A stretch of DNA of 64,000 nucleotides from Prosopocoilus inquinatus (Eukaryota > Arthropoda > Insecta > Coleoptera > Lucanidae), in assembly GCA_036172665.1 (NCBI GenBank), contig CM069874.1:48032707-48096706 (forward strand). Direction: 5' to 3'. Numbering within the stretch: position 1 is the stretch's first letter; each line of letters opens with the position of its first letter. The notes under the pieces are model-generated. The model was not told the DNA's origin, did no database searches, and saw only the letters and a list, made by a program, of their open reading frames with translations. A program made the position numbers and the translations under genes. This document shows, in pieces, positions 23,101-38,100 of the stretch.

Positions 23101-26100
23101 CATATTATAAAATTATAACTTTAGGGAAAATTTAAAAATTATAATTCTTAGCATACATACTTTCGTTTATTACTATTAATTTTCGTCTAAAGCGTCTGTG
23201 TTTATTTGTTTTAGGCCCGGTTTTTCAATCTATTGGTAAAGTGACTGTTAGTGTTATTCGATTGTTAGCTCAGAAAATGAGTTCATCAAAGTATTGGTAG
23301 TCTTAACAATGACATAAATTCCTTTTAACAAGGTAAACTAACAGCCAGTAAATTTGCTTAGTAGCGGTAAACATGTAGAGGGGATACATAAATGTGTACG
23401 AGCAACTGTACGACTCTACTTCTTTGGTATTTGACTTATAATTGAAAATGGAGATTTTATTTAATAAGCACGTTACCAAAGAGGTTAAATTTATCCCTCT
23501 GGTAAGTAACCATCACTTTACCAATCAATTGAAAAACCGGGCCTTAATAATACAAGTGCTTAAGTACTAATACAAGTGCTTAAGACAAGCACTAAAAAGT
23601 TCTAAACCTAACAAGAAAGAATTGAATAAAATTAAATACTAAATAGCTGATAAAAATCAAAGTGAATATGGCACATGTAAGTGTAGATAAAAGTATAAAA
23701 TATTCCAGAAGAAAACTATAAATCTGAGTTATTTCAAAACAAAATTTTGGCTTAAACTTGACATACAATGAATAAATTGAATAGGAAAGGAACAAAGACA
23801 TTAATAGAAAATTAAATTTCTAATGATTAAGAAGATGTTCGACGTGTCCTCCGTTCTGCTGGAGACATAAATGAATACGTTCATTAAAAGACCTTCTCGC
23901 GTTTTGTAGCATTCCAGGTGTTATTTGTACCATGGCGTTTCCAATTCTTTCTAGCAAAATGTTTAAAGTAGCTGGAGAACCATTAAAAATACTCGTTCAT
24001 TTAAAAATGGCCAAATAAAAAAAAATCTAAAATTGTAAGATCTGGTGATTTTGCTGGCCATTTTATCGGTCCATGCGGTCCTATCCACCTGTTAAACCTA
24101 TTGTTTAAATATTGCTGCACGAAAGGGCCATTATGAGGTGGAGCTCCGTCTTGTTGGAAAATAACTTCAATTGCTAATGGCACATTTTCAAGTTCTTCCT
24201 CAATTTCATTACGAAGAAAACTTAGATATCTTTCGGCAGTAAGTGCTCCTTGGAAAAAAATTGGGCCAATAATTCGATCTCCAAGAACACCAAGCCAAAC
24301 GTTGATTCCAAATCTTTCTTGGTACCGACCTTCTACTACTAAATGCATGTTTTGCTGGGCCCAATATCTTTTGTTGTTTCTATTAAAAACACCGTTATTT
24401 GTAAATTTACTTTCATCCGAAAATAAGATCTTGGCACATAGTAGAGGGTCTCCTTCGTTTAAGTACCAATTGCAAAATTCTAACCGCCGTGGCACATCGT
24501 CCTCATGCAAGTGTTGATGTAAATTGTACTTGTATGATTTGTAATTATGCTTCTTTAAGATTTTCTGGGCTGTTGTTTTAGGAACCCCACAAGTAATTTC
24601 AATTTCACGCAGAGACGCCGAATGGTCATTTTCTACATAAGCGAGAGTGAGAACTTCTTGCAAATTTTCCGCACCGTCCGTAGGTACGTTTAGCTCTTAC
24701 CTAAATTGCTTTTCTATTCTCTGAAATAATGAATAATGAGGACGACGACGATGAGGGTAACGTTCTACATATGTTTGAACAGCCAATTTTCTATTGCGAC
24801 CACATTCTCCATAAATAAGTCACATATTTTTTTAAATAAAAATAAATAACACTAACAAATCAATAATAAGAACAATTAATATTAACAAACAATATTTAGC
24901 AATAAGAAAATACAATAACCAATTTAGTGAAATATTGGAAACACAACCGTCGCCAATGCTTGACATTAGAAATTGTTTCACACAAAGGTAAACGTTTTTT
25001 TTTTATAGGTAACTAGTGTGAAAAGAATCAAGAAACAGTCAGAAATAAGATAACTCCGCTTTGAGCGTAAGTAGAGCCTCAATAAAATGTGCTCTGTTTT
25101 ACAGGGCTTTTGAAGAAAACAAAGTATTTGGTATCAACGTGCTCAACAAAAAATATCCTATTGAACTAAGCAAAGAAACACATGAGATTCTATCAAAAAA
25201 AAGACTCTCGACCTAATGAAAATTTCAAATGCTATAAAATTGTTAAAAATCAAAATACAATCAAAGGAGTGATTTTTTCGACTTTCTTGAATGCATTAGA
25301 ACGAAAACACACGATTCAAGGCTTTCTAGATTGGAAAAACAAAAGAGTTTTTTTTTCGTTGTCATGGAAACCAAAATTCCCAAATGATATGTATTCGGAA
25401 ATCACAATGATCTGTAGATTCCAAATATATAAACATATATAGGGTGTTCCATTTAAAATAAGAAAGTTGTTATCACTTCCGGCGAAACCGGAAGTTCTAT
25501 GACGACTGGCAGTATGTCGAAAAATTCCTTTTTTTGTTTAATTTACTGTCTCCAAAATTCAGGTTAATCGCTTAATAAATTAAGATTCTAGAAGGGTGAG
25601 CACATGGTGCGGGACACCCGGTATAGTTGCCATGTGACGGACTTTCGTCGCCGTTTGCTAAGAGAAAGAAAAATGAGTCTGGAAAAGATTTTCTTATATC
25701 ACAAGAAGAGAAAGCTCTGGAATTGTTTTTTATAAAACTGATTTAAAAAAAGATCTTAAACAACTAGGTATCAACAAAAGAACAAGGCGAACTGGAGCTA
25801 TACTCGATCAATTGGAAATAATTAGAGACGAACCTAAAAGTATTTCTACGAAAAAATATAACACGGTTTCCGTATTAATCTTGCACATGGTGATAACAAT
25901 GCGTTAGATAGTGCTTAAACAAGTATCTTTAATAGTTCCTTAGTTTCTTTAAAAAAAAGTTTGTGTACGTTCGTTTGAATAAAAGTTTAATAAACTTAAC
26001 ATTGTTTTCCATCAGTATATTTTCCTCTATTGGACTTAACATTCAGTTAAGTATTTTCTATTAATTGTAACTATCTGCTATGAAATACACTTTTCTTACC

Positions 26101-29100
26101 TTGACAAATTCCAAATCGAAAGAATTATTTCAAATGGTTTAACAGTGACTTAATATAATTCATTAACAAAACCTTTAAACGCTTCTCCTGTAAAAAAAAA
26201 AAAAAACTAATTTTGGACTTAACATAGTTTGCTTCTGAGGTACAGAAATGAAAATTGACGATGTGTTTTCTTTCTGTAATGTTTCACTGTGGGCCGCTCT
26301 CTCCTACTAAAAACCTAATTTTTAAATTAAATTTACGACAATTTCAGGGTATAAATTACTATAGATTGGTTTAGTTCATAAGTTAAGAGCTGATCTGCAT
26401 AAAATATTTAGTTCATTTTGAAAAAATCAGCGGGTTTCTTACTTTTGTTAATCCTATTTGATCTTCTGACGTTTCCTGCATCCTTATCAAGTGCTGAAAT
26501 AATTTATGTTACTTAATTCTGATTACGAGCTAAGAACGCAAAGTAACTTTTATAGGTTGCTATACATGTACTTAACTTACATTCATTTCTAGTTGTACTA
26601 TTAGTCAATGCTTTCCGACCACTATCCACGTCCTGTATACGAAGTGGTGTTTCATCAACAGATTTTGTAATTGAAATATTTGGGAGAATTTCTTTCTCGG
26701 CCGATTGTAAAATATTTGTTCGTTTTTTTCTTTGCCATCTTTCCTGTCTAGAATCACTTTCCGGATTAGATTCTCCTGGAGAGGTTCCATCTCGGCTGAA
26801 CTCGGTTTCTGAAACCGATTATTTTAAAATAAAATTTACGACAAAACAAAATAGTACAAACCGTTTCGTTTCGTTCGAGTTTTCTTTGGAAATGAATCTG
26901 GAGTAGTTGCATTCAAAGCTAAAAAAGAAAATGTGTTGGTCAAGATGTCAGCATAGTCTTTGAAAATTCTAAGCGACTTTCTTTCTTTCTTGAATTTCCT
27001 TTCTCCAAAAACGGGTAAAATATGAATAAAACAAATTTCAATTGCATTTATTTTTAAAATAGGTTAGTTCTTATTGGTTTCATTACAGAACAGCTATTTT
27101 ATTACCTGACGTTTTTTCATTTGCTATGCTATTCTGTTTGTTTGCCTGCAAACTATCAGATGCTGTGGATGAACGTAAAAAATCTTCACTATTTCTAAGA
27201 CTATTAAAAGAACCTTTGGTTGCTCTGCAAGAATGGATCGAGCAATGCTCAACTGCAACAATACACTAAATACACAAACTGCAACGTTTTTTTTAAGTAA
27301 TAATTACCTGGGTTACTTTCATTTACTTGACTAGATGCTCTAGTTGTTGCAAGAGAAAGTCCAGTGCAGGTACTAACTGAATAACCGGCCAATTTCCGGC
27401 TGTATTTGGACAAATACTTGATCACTTGTTTGTCTCTAACAACCTAAAAATTACATACATACAATAATACAGATCTAAAAACACAAATTGTCACATGCCT
27501 TTAAAGAATTTTCAATAAACTTCCTTAATTCAGCGATTACAAGTTGATCATCTACTGGTTCATCCAAATACTGCAGCATCATAGATAATATACATGAGCA
27601 TTTATCTTCCGGCTTTTTCAGAATCTTCTCGAAAATTAAGTACGTCAAATGTTTGTGAGTGTTAGAAAATTCCTAATTGAAAATTGTGAAATTAGTAGAG
27701 CAAATATTTAGGTAAAATAGTTGTCCAAATTTACATTACGTTCTATTCTGGTGAGAGCGGCGATAAACTGCAGAACGCTACCGACATTTACATCAGATAG
27801 CGGACTGGTTTTTGGTGCGTTTCCAATAGTGCAAAGCGTCGGTAGAATTGCGTTTTCTAAAATATTGGCACTCCCTTTGATCACTTGAGCGTACCGTAAT
27901 ATCGAAAAACTGATCATTTGTAGAATTTTCTGATCGTGCTTTTCTGCAAATGAGAAATCAACGAATTTTCATCATCATCGAGCAAAAATCAAGTAAGTTT
28001 AATCGAAGACCTCCCTAGAAAAAAGTTGTAACTGACATTTTTACCACATCCACAATTTGTGTGCTACCTACCAACCGGAGGAGAAAGAAGATTTGTGCTT
28101 GCAGCACAGCCAGCAACTACAGTCGTGACGAATGCGGGTATTTACTTGAAAATAAATAAGCGCCACCTAATCTTAACCGGAGACTAGGAGATGATCAAAG
28201 GAAATGACTCAATTTAAGCAACAATTTAATGTCGGTAAAATGAAATGAAATCAATACGCAGCAAAATGCAAGTGATTAGAACCTGAGATACCTAAAGGTA
28301 TTTTACATTAAATGTACTTAATTATCCAAACCAAAAATAGTGACAAAACAGTAAATTCAAAAAAAAAACTAACAAGTGGTGGATTCGTCATCCGTCACTG
28401 GCTTTAAAAACTTAGAAATTGAATTAATAACTTTACTATTTACATTAAATTTGGTTCAGTGGCAATATTCGCCCAAAGCTCTAAAGTAAAACATCTAATC
28501 TACAAAAAAAATCGTAGAGATGTGTGGAGACGCCAATCTAATAACCGATTCCAAAGTTGCTTCGAACAAAGCCGGTACGATAGAGTTGCTTAAAGAAGCC
28601 GCTACACCAGTGTCTGCTTCACCAGAAGAATCGTCACAGATTATTGACGTGTGGAGACGCCCAAAAGTATTCAAGAACACCAAAAATTTAGCCAACACGA
28701 AAAGTTGAACTTAAAGTCGGAAAAAAGCGTGTAAGGGAAGAAAAGTACGGCAACAATAATTGACACGAAAAAAAGCATCAGTCCACAATAACGGAGACAG
28801 GCCGAAACAAACTCGGATGACTTTTCATCCACCAGGGTGCCAAGTTAAAATCGACACCATAAGCTTGTCCAATATATTCAAGAAAAAATATATATATAAT
28901 TTTGGAAATCAATTCTATAACTGGGCTGCAGTCAAAAAAGGTTGATGGTAATACTCTTTTAAAGTTCAACCGAGCCTTCGGAAAATTTATTTCCTTTATC
29001 AAGGTTTCTACAAAACAAATTTAAAAATTAATAATCAATAGTAAGAACAATTTCACATGATTACTTACTCCTTAGTCAGTACACAAAGTTAAACCACTTA

Positions 29101-32100
29101 TCATAATAATAAATTTCATTAAGAATAAGAATTTTGAATTTTACATTTTTTGACAGCTAAATTATTTGCGAAATTTAGAAAATTGAATCACGATAGAAAA
29201 ATTCTTTATTCATTATTAGGTAATACGATGTAAATTTTGATTTCCAACATGTTGATTGTCTTTCTTTTTAGTTTTAAAATTTAATAGATAAGTATAAATA
29301 CAACTATGCTTCTCAATATCAGTTTTTTTGTTGATATTTTTTTTATTACAAAAAATATGGCACATTTCATAAAAAGTCTTTGACTCAAAATTGGTTCAAT
29401 ATCTAAAATTTTTGCATCTCCAAAATTAATCTTATGGTCTTCATTATTGGCATGTTCAGATAAAGCACAAGCATTAGGTCTAAGTCTAATATCACTTTAA
29501 TGAGAAATAATTCTCGAGTGAAGAGTTCTTGATGTTTGGCCAATATAAACAGAATCACAATCATGACAAGGAATTTCATAAATTGTATTAATTTGTTTGA
29601 ATTTGTTAAGTGGATCTTTAACTTTTGTAAAAAGAGTGTTATGCTGCAATTCTGAGCACTATCGTAACCATACAAAATATTTATGGTCTATGTATTTAAA
29701 TGGCTCTGTCACATCTTACAGGCTCACGATCGCGCTCAGAATAGCAGCATTAATTGTTAATAAATTTTTAGTTGCAATTTGAATGTTTTTATTTTTTAGT
29801 ACTTTTATTAGTCGAGATGTAAGATTTGGTATGGATATTAAAGATCTAAAAACTTTGCCAACATTAATTGTTTGTGAATTATTATTAATTTGAGAAATGG
29901 GTTCTATTCTTTGTTTGTTCACTCGAGAATTTCTCATAAAAGTGATATTAGACTTAAGGGGCCGTTTGATAATCACTTAACCATCTCTCGCGGGGCAAGG
30001 GTGCAGGACGTAACACACAGAAGGCGGGGCTACAAGGTGGAGCCAAATCACGCGAAATAGATTCAACGTGTGCTATCGTTGAAAATCGTACGATTTTCAG
30101 AATTTTTGGCAGTTTTACCAACGGCTTTACCTTGAGTTTTACCGCGAAAAACTTTAACGTTTGCTATTGAAAAAAAAGTAGTTTTACATTTTTATAACTT
30201 AATTCAAATCCTATTATCAAAAAAGCCCTCAAATTCTGTTTAAGTCAGTAGGACTAAGCCATATAAAGAAATATCTTCTGCAAAGTAACATTTACAAGGT
30301 CATTGCGAAATTAATTCATTAACGGGAATAGAGAGATATTTAAATATATATTAATTATTTATAATAATTATAAAAAGCATCTTGCATCAGAAACGGAAAA
30401 AATATGCAAAAATAATACTTTTCGGTAAATAATGAAGCAATACTTAATCTTTCTTATTTTTTCAAATTATAAATTTTGGTAGTTTCCGCCCTAAAAATAT
30501 TAAATATTGAAATTAAGATTTAGTACCTGAAATTTTTAGAATATTCTAAAAGTTGAAAAATTCAATTTTAACGGAATATTAAAAAAATAAGTTGAAACTA
30601 ACTTACGTTAAAAAAATCTCGTTGAAATATAGATTAATTTCGAATAAAATCACTCGGTATATCTGTTAGGAGTTAAAAAGGTTTTCAGACAAGTAGAAAT
30701 TATTGCTTTAAAAAGTTTCCTCAAAAAATCAAAAATAAAGATTTTTCCATTTGATGCCGACATTTTGGCGATCACTGTAGGTGCAATACGTGGTAGCTAC
30801 TATTTGTACTAATGTCGATTTCATAAGTTGTACAGATATTAAACTGGCCCAAAATAAAAAATTCGGTCTGTTTATGCCAGATTGGGATTACTAGAAAAAT
30901 GTTATCAGGAAATTAAGTGATGAGACAAAATGTTATAAAGATTCGTGAAGCCTTGTGAAAAATTGTCTCAAATTTTCTCGTGCATGTAACAGAACCCAAG
31001 AGCAAATTTTATTTCTTTAAATATTTCTTTTGGATATAAAAACATTCTCTTATAGCTGAATAAATGAATAAACTAATCACTTGCAAGAGCTAAATACCAA
31101 ACGCCCAATTGCCGCTTCTAACTAGAAAATGAAAAATCTTGTCCATTTTGTCAGAGGAGCAAGCGACACATTTTAGGCGTTTACGATAATTGGAGAGCTC
31201 TATGGATCGGGGTAGAAAAGTAAGATAAAATGAATGCGTTTAATGCAAGTAAGAGTGAGACAATAGATTAACCGGTATATACCGCTCCAATTATCGTAAA
31301 CGCCTTTTGTAAAAACCTATTGGAACCATATTATTATTATTTTTTTTCGAATTTTAAATAGGTACCTTTTTGAGCCACACTAAAAGCAGCTCACTGTTTC
31401 TGTCCTATTTATATTTGGTTATCGAACATACACAAAACATACAACTAGCGGCACAAATTTTTTAAACTGCAAAAAATTTTCCCAAATGGTGTAACTTTTT
31501 GCCGTTCATTGTATACAATTAAAATAAAGTAAACAACGCTACTGAATATTTGTTTGTTTCCTTAATTTATTGGAAGTTAACATGACTTCAAAAGAGTAAA
31601 AATGTAAACATCGTGGTAAATATGACTGCTCGCGCCTTTCGGTTTTCTCGAGATCACATGCAAAGGATTGTCTTTCAAATATAAGTACCACTCAGTTTAC
31701 TTATACAATACTGTTGCGTTCAAAAACTGTAACGAAAGAAGAGCACTTTGGGCGTTTAGAACGAAAAAAAATCACTTACACATTGAGAGAAAGAATTTTA
31801 CCCAAAGTGCGTTTTTTTTTTCAGTTTCTGAACGAGCCCTCAGGTCAGAGAATTTTAGGCATACCGGAAATTCTCCAGCCGTAAATGTAAAATAAAAATA
31901 AGCCCCGCCTACTGTGGCATCTCCGATTGCTTTCGATAGAGGGCAGCAGTTTGCAACTACTAATTATAAAATTTCGTAATTCATGTTTTATTTAAATATT
32001 ATGGTCCTGATTAAGTTTCTGTTGCTGCAGATCTTCATAAAATTAGTTGCTTTATCTCGGAAAGTTAATTTTAAGTTGAAAATCGACTTCTATAAGTAAT

Positions 32101-35100
32101 AAAAATTATAAAAATTATTAGAAAATATTAAAAATGACTTTCCGAAATTCCTTATTAAAAAACAAAACGAAAATGTTAAAACTATTCGATGATCAGATCA
32201 GTAGTTTTAGGGTAATTCTTGAACTAGGAAAGTGGCATAATGATGGCGACTGAAACGGGCTCTTAAACCTAATGCTTGTGCTTTATCTGAACATGCCAAC
32301 ATTGCACAATATGGTCACCTTTTTAATATTTTTTTTTTCCAAAAATGAATAATAAGCCCTGAAAAAGAGGTGAAAAATTTTGTTTTTTGCCAATATCTTC
32401 TGGATTCTTTAAGTTATCAAAGTAATGTTTTAAACTCGAGTATAAGACAACCTAACTGCGCATTAATAACATATTTGTTGGATCCTCCCTCCTTTTTAAG
32501 GAGTAGTTTGACGGGGTGACTTTCAGTATTTCATCCCTAACTTTTGTGTGTTTACATATTTCGTCAAAATTTTGCGTCGAAAATATTCTTCAGGCTATCT
32601 AACACAAAAAAGGTTTTCTTATTGCAATTTGATAAACCGCACCGTTGTCGAATAAACGAGGTTTAAATGTAAGCGTACATCTGTTGCGTTTCGTTACTGT
32701 CTGTATCCTTCATAACTTTAAATCGTTTAAAAAAAAAAGCTAATGTTAGTCAAATGTCACTCACTGTTTAATCAATTAAAACGAACCTTAAATTCGTAAC
32801 ACAGTAAACCACTGAAATTTTCGATGTAGTAAAAATGTCAGTTACCAATGTTTTTCTAGGGAGGATTTCAATTGTCTAGGTTAATTTATACTTAAATGTT
32901 TCAGTTTTGTGAGAGCAAAACAACGAAATTATATTAACAAATAATTTTTAAACCAACGAATTAAGTTTGCAAAATTATTTTTATCAGTGTTCATAAAGAC
33001 CTTAAGTTACCGAAATTACCTGTTAAGGGACTGAACAATTTTAATAATAATCGAGTTATTAAAGTTGAAGACACAACTATGCCCCTTTCTACTAGCCTGC
33101 ACACAGCAATAGTAGCACATTCCCGAACATCTTGCATCTAAAACAAGCAAAACTGAACGTTTTCAAAAAAAAGTCTATTTATTAACTGACTGACCTCATC
33201 ATTCATGATATCCAAAATAATATCAATGACCATTCCGCAAGTAACGTTCTCCAAGTTGATCGCATCAGAAATGTCTGACTGTGTGTGATCATATAAACGA
33301 CGTCCACTTACATGTTTTGAATTTGCTTCAATCGAACTATCCGAGTTGAATATATTTGGGCTATAAACACGCAGCAAATCCGAAAACGCATCGATTGACA
33401 GTAAAAGAGTAGCTTTGTCATATTGGGGTACCAGGCGATACGCAATGATCTACACATTTAAATTTGAAACTATTACATATACATTTTGTTATAAATGAGA
33501 TTGACTTACGGGAGAACAAATCGCTTTAATTTTTTCAGAAGCAAAATGTTTGTCTGAAAATGCGTATAATGAGTAAAATTTCAGTATCCTATAGTAAAGT
33601 TCTGTGTTGGTCATTTCTGAATGTGTTTCAACAATCTCTTGTTTGAACAGAGTGACAGATAACGGGAGTGTCCGCATCTCAGTGTTCTGCAGTAAAGAGA
33701 TGACTATGTCAAGGCAATAGTATGTTGTTTTCAAATCATTCTGCACTTTTCTGACTTTCGGATTAACCACGAAATTCTCTTCCAAATCTTTAAATTTTTC
33801 CTCTAGTTTTTCAAACTCTTGTTCTTTTGCTGCAGCTATTAGAAATTCCTTTTTTAAAGCCGCTTCCCGCATCTCATCTTCCAAGATATGTAGTTTGACG
33901 CGAATTTGGGCCATTTTAAAATCCTTTTCATGCACAAGATAAGAATCTGGTCCTTGTTCGACCAAGGGTTCCCTAACTTCAGCTATGACAGAAAATATCT
34001 CGTTTGACAGTTGGTCCAGATCGGGAAAAATTTTCTTCAGTATGTTGAGCATTTCCGACAGAACGAAACTGTCTAATCTCGTTTCTATCATGGTTGTTCG
34101 AATAAGTTTATGTAAAGAATTTCTACTCGCCTAGAAAATAAAAATTAAAACAAAAAAAAAAAACAATTCATTTAAGAAAATTAAATGCACCTCATCAGCC
34201 AGATCAAATTTCATTGCAATCTGATACAATTTGCACAGTATCTGCTGAAACTCCAAATGTTCCCAATCCTCAAGTTTGCTTGATGTCTTCTCCTTCGTAT
34301 ATCTGGAATGCCAACGTAATTTAAACGTTTTAAAATAGTTTCCTCTACAAACCTTGCAATACACTCGATGAACGGTAAGGGTTCAGGTGTAATCATCTCA
34401 TAATATTCTTGCATATTCTCCTTTGACTCGAGGTAATTAAGCAAGTGATGCCAATACATCACAGTTTCAATGCTTAATTTGTCTGAAGTAACCAAGTTAT
34501 TATCGTTTAAATGCAAGACACCAATCATTTCTTTTACTGGTTTTATTCTGAAAAGCAACGACTTTATTTGTTTGCTTCTGGAAATGAGTCGACAGAAAAT
34601 AAAGAAACCAGAAAAAAAGAAAAGAGATCAATAGAAGCAAAGCGTAAGTCATGGAACGAGTTTGGAACTCTAATGGATCAAAATTGCAAGGAGAATCAGA
34701 ACATGTTCCACAGTGATCTAAAACTTTTAGAAACAAACCGGATATAGACTACAATATGTGAAGATAAAAGAAGGAAAATGGAAAGAATACTTTAACGATC
34801 TTGTTATAAAAAAATTTGTTGCAAACAGGGCTGAAACAGCTGTACAGAGGCTGCTCGACGTTTTCACTGCAATCAAAAACGATTTGCAACAAATTTTTTA
34901 AAACTTTCATGCTTTGAGAGCAAGCATGGCCGCCTTGCATGGGGGACTTATTAGGAGCAAATCCGCTTCAATTTGTCTATCCTACTACAATGTCAGGTCA
35001 AAAAGCGATCGTAGGATGTCGCTGTTTTATCTGATCTTGTTATAATTTACTTTTCCCGTACAACCCTGTATAATAAATCCACCGGAATTATTTCTGCTAA

Positions 35101-38100
35101 TAGCACCATCGGCTCGCTTTCTCGAGTAAACAGAACGCCCCCCGTTCCCTCGTCGCACGAGAAAGTTTTTGTGCGGTACTCGCTTCGAGTTTAAGCGCGG
35201 TTATGTCTTCTTTTTATGACCAATTGACCGAAATATAATTATCCAATTAAATGTTTTTCTAAATAGGTTTCCCCGTTTTAAGTTTGAGACAAAAATACGC
35301 TTGTTTTATTTTCGTTGAATTCAAACAAATTAAATTGTGTTTTATTTTACTCCGGAAGAGGCCGTTCTATCTGGATTTTTTATAATTGGTCCGAATATGT
35401 TTACGATCCGCTTTTGCTGGTACCGAGATCGCCCCCAACACCACTGCCTTTTTTGCATAACCATTAATGTAACTCACATTCTAATCGGTGCTTAAAATTA
35501 AGCTGATCTTAAGTGTTTGGTACAAGTTGCCCTTAGCCACGATTCCTCCGGGTTGGTGTGTAATTTTCGATCTCCTCCTTTTGTTTGTTTCACTGTTCTT
35601 CCCTTTCTTCGGATCCACTAAACGACGAGGTAATTTTTAATTGAACCTTCGAGTGAACCAACTGTGTCGTTGTTGGTGTTTTGTGTGTTTCATTTATCCC
35701 ACCTGCGGTTATATAAAATGCCACGGCCGTTCGGCAGACCGTAGCAATTCACTTCGTCGGCAAAGCCGCATTTTTATTCGCTTGTGTCAGCCTGGTAAGT
35801 TCTTGTTGTCGTCGGCTAATTTGATACAGGTTTTACGTTTGCTTTTGTTCTTTTCTCCAGTTTTCTTTTGTTCTAGGGTTGTTACGTGTTTTTTGTTAAA
35901 GCGTGGTTATGTCTTCTATTTATGACCAATTAGGGGCTATTCTGTATCGAGTACGTAAAATTCAAAGGGCTATGATAACTACCAATCATAAGGCTTTATG
36001 ATTGGTTATTACTAAAGAGCGGATTCTATGCTAAATGCATATTGCATGCATATTTTGCATATTTGAGCATTTTGTTCAATTTTCGCATATTTCTTAAAAA
36101 CGTGCATATATATGCATATTTGAAAGAATTTGTGTCGAAGTGAGTAAATTTTTTCCTGAATTCTTAATTCGTCAGAACATGTTGTTGCATTAATTAGGGT
36201 CTAGTTTGCACCCTTCTTGGGCTTAAGCAGGCAGAATTTTCCAAGTAGTGAATTACGGATTATTAGTCGGTTATTGCTGCGAACGTTTAGTTCTTCCGTA
36301 AAAGTATTTTTGTTTGTGAGAAGTGCAATATGCCGAAAGACAATTCGAGCCTGGTTAATTCCTGGATCAGAAGCTATCCCGAGCTTGCTTACACCAATGG
36401 AAGCGTATTCTGTAAAGCCTGTAGTAAAATGGTAAGTTTTAAGTTTGTTTTCTTCCTCCTTAGGTAAATATTTGCTTGGTTCTTGAATATTGAAAGTTCA
36501 GACAGTTTAAAAAAATTCAAGTTCTTGTTGTAGATACCAACCCAACGAAAATTTTCGGTCACACAACATGTCGGGACAGAACTACACAAGTCAAAATGCA
36601 AGAAGATGAATGAATCGAAAACATTTCAATTACCCTTAGACAGTGGACCGTCGTTGATGACTTCATCTAATGAACAACAAGAATTTAATGCTGATTTATG
36701 CGAGGCGATGATTTGTGCAAACATACCTTTGAAAAAACTGCAAAATTCTATTTTTAAAAGTTTTTTGGAAAAATATACCAAGAAAAATGTTCCCGATGAA
36801 AGTACGTTAAGAAAAAATTACGTGCCTCGCATCTACAACGATACTCTAAAAGAAGTCAAGAAAATCGTAGAAAATCAATATATTTATTTTATTGTGGATG
36901 AAACTACTGATTCTTGTGGGCGTTACATTGTAAATTTGTTAATAGGGTCTTTGCGGGAAGATAAACCTAGTGAATCTTATTTAATAGCCTGTACACAGTT
37001 AGACAAAACTAATCATTTAAGTATTTTAAGATCTGTTAATGAATGTTTTATGAAATTTTTCTCACCTAATGTAGTTCCTACTGAAAAAATTTTACTTATG
37101 GTATCAGATGCTGCCCCTTACATGGTTAAAGCCGGGCAGCAATTTAAAACAATTTATAAAAATTTAGTTCACGTGAGTTGTTTAGCTCATGGATGTAACA
37201 GAGTAGCTGAACATATTAGATGTGAATTTTCTGATGTAAATCTACTAATTAGTACCATTAAAAAAATATTTGTCAAAAGTCCCCTACGAGTTCAGTTGTA
37301 CAGGGAAAAATTGCCGAATGTACCTTTACCTCCCGAACCAGTGTTGACTAGGTGGGGAACTTGGTTGGAAGCGGCAATGTTTTATGCTGAACATTTTGTA
37401 GCAATTAAGGAATTAGTTGTAGAGTTTAATGCCCAAGATAGTGCTACTATTGCAAAGGCACAAAATATTGTAACAAAAACTTTTTGGCAAATCAACTGAA
37501 CTTCATCAAAATGCATTACAGTTTTGTAATACAAACTATAAACAATTTAGAAAAACCGAAAATGTCTTTAATAGAATCCGTTAAAATTGTTAAAGAATTT
37601 AAAGAGAATATTTCAAAAGTTCTAGGTAAAATCGGCAGTTCAGTAAATAAAAAATGTTTATCCGTTTTAGATAAAAATAGCGGCTTCAAAACCCTTGAGG
37701 AAATTTACGAAATTTTGAATGGAAACTTTCAAATTGACTTAAGTGTAGAATTTTCAGCTATGAGTCACTTTAAATATGCCCCAATTACCTCCGTGGATGT
37801 TGAAAGGAGTTTTTCAATTTATTAAAATATTTTGTCAGATAAAAGGCAAAATTTCCTGGTAGAGAACTTGGAAAAACACATTGTTGTAAATTATAATCGA
37901 AGATTTTTTTAGTCGTTATAATATTTACTTAATAATGTACGTACATAATATACATACTTCCTTCATATAAGCGTTTACAAATAAATGTAAATAAATTGTA
38001 TAAAATATAATGTTTTTTATTTGAATAAGAATGCCCATAAAACACAGTAGACCAGTTATTGCATTATTTGAAGTGTTCGGCCTATCTTGCACATATTTCG

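Larger units (their letters stand above)
22433..25627. mobile_element. 3.2 kb IS630/mariner-type transposon with very long inverted arms
   Basis: Arms 22433-22985 and 25058-25627 are mirror copies of about 550-570 bp. They start CCGGGTGTCCCGC at the tips, with TATA just outside, and contain CTTCCGGCGAAACCGGAAG. Between them lie a broken transposase on the minus strand and a nested MITE (23211-23547). Fragments of the same arm occur inside the three composite repeats (6.6, 9.6 and 42.1 kb). Confidence 0.8.
5535..26442 (-). other. Giant CAP-G intron 17, a 20.9 kb transposon cluster
   Basis: Between exons 17 and 18 no further CAP-G exon is seen. The interval contains the composite repeats at 6.2-9.9 kb, hAT MITE (10.3-11.2 kb), mariner (13.2-14.5 kb), Copia (14.7-17.0 kb), a TTAA element (18.6-21.3 kb) and a DDE transposon (22.4-25.6 kb). 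Stretches 5535-6060, 11240-12130, 17700-18560 and 25630-26440 hold nothing I can identify, apart from a dispersed repeat at 5740-5885 also found at 28715-28860. Confidence 0.7.

Noticed and set aside
26605..26790. 61-residue minus-strand open frame
   Set aside because: It overlaps CAP-G exon 16 in another frame; the phase-correct frame is open through the whole exon and fits the tail composition.
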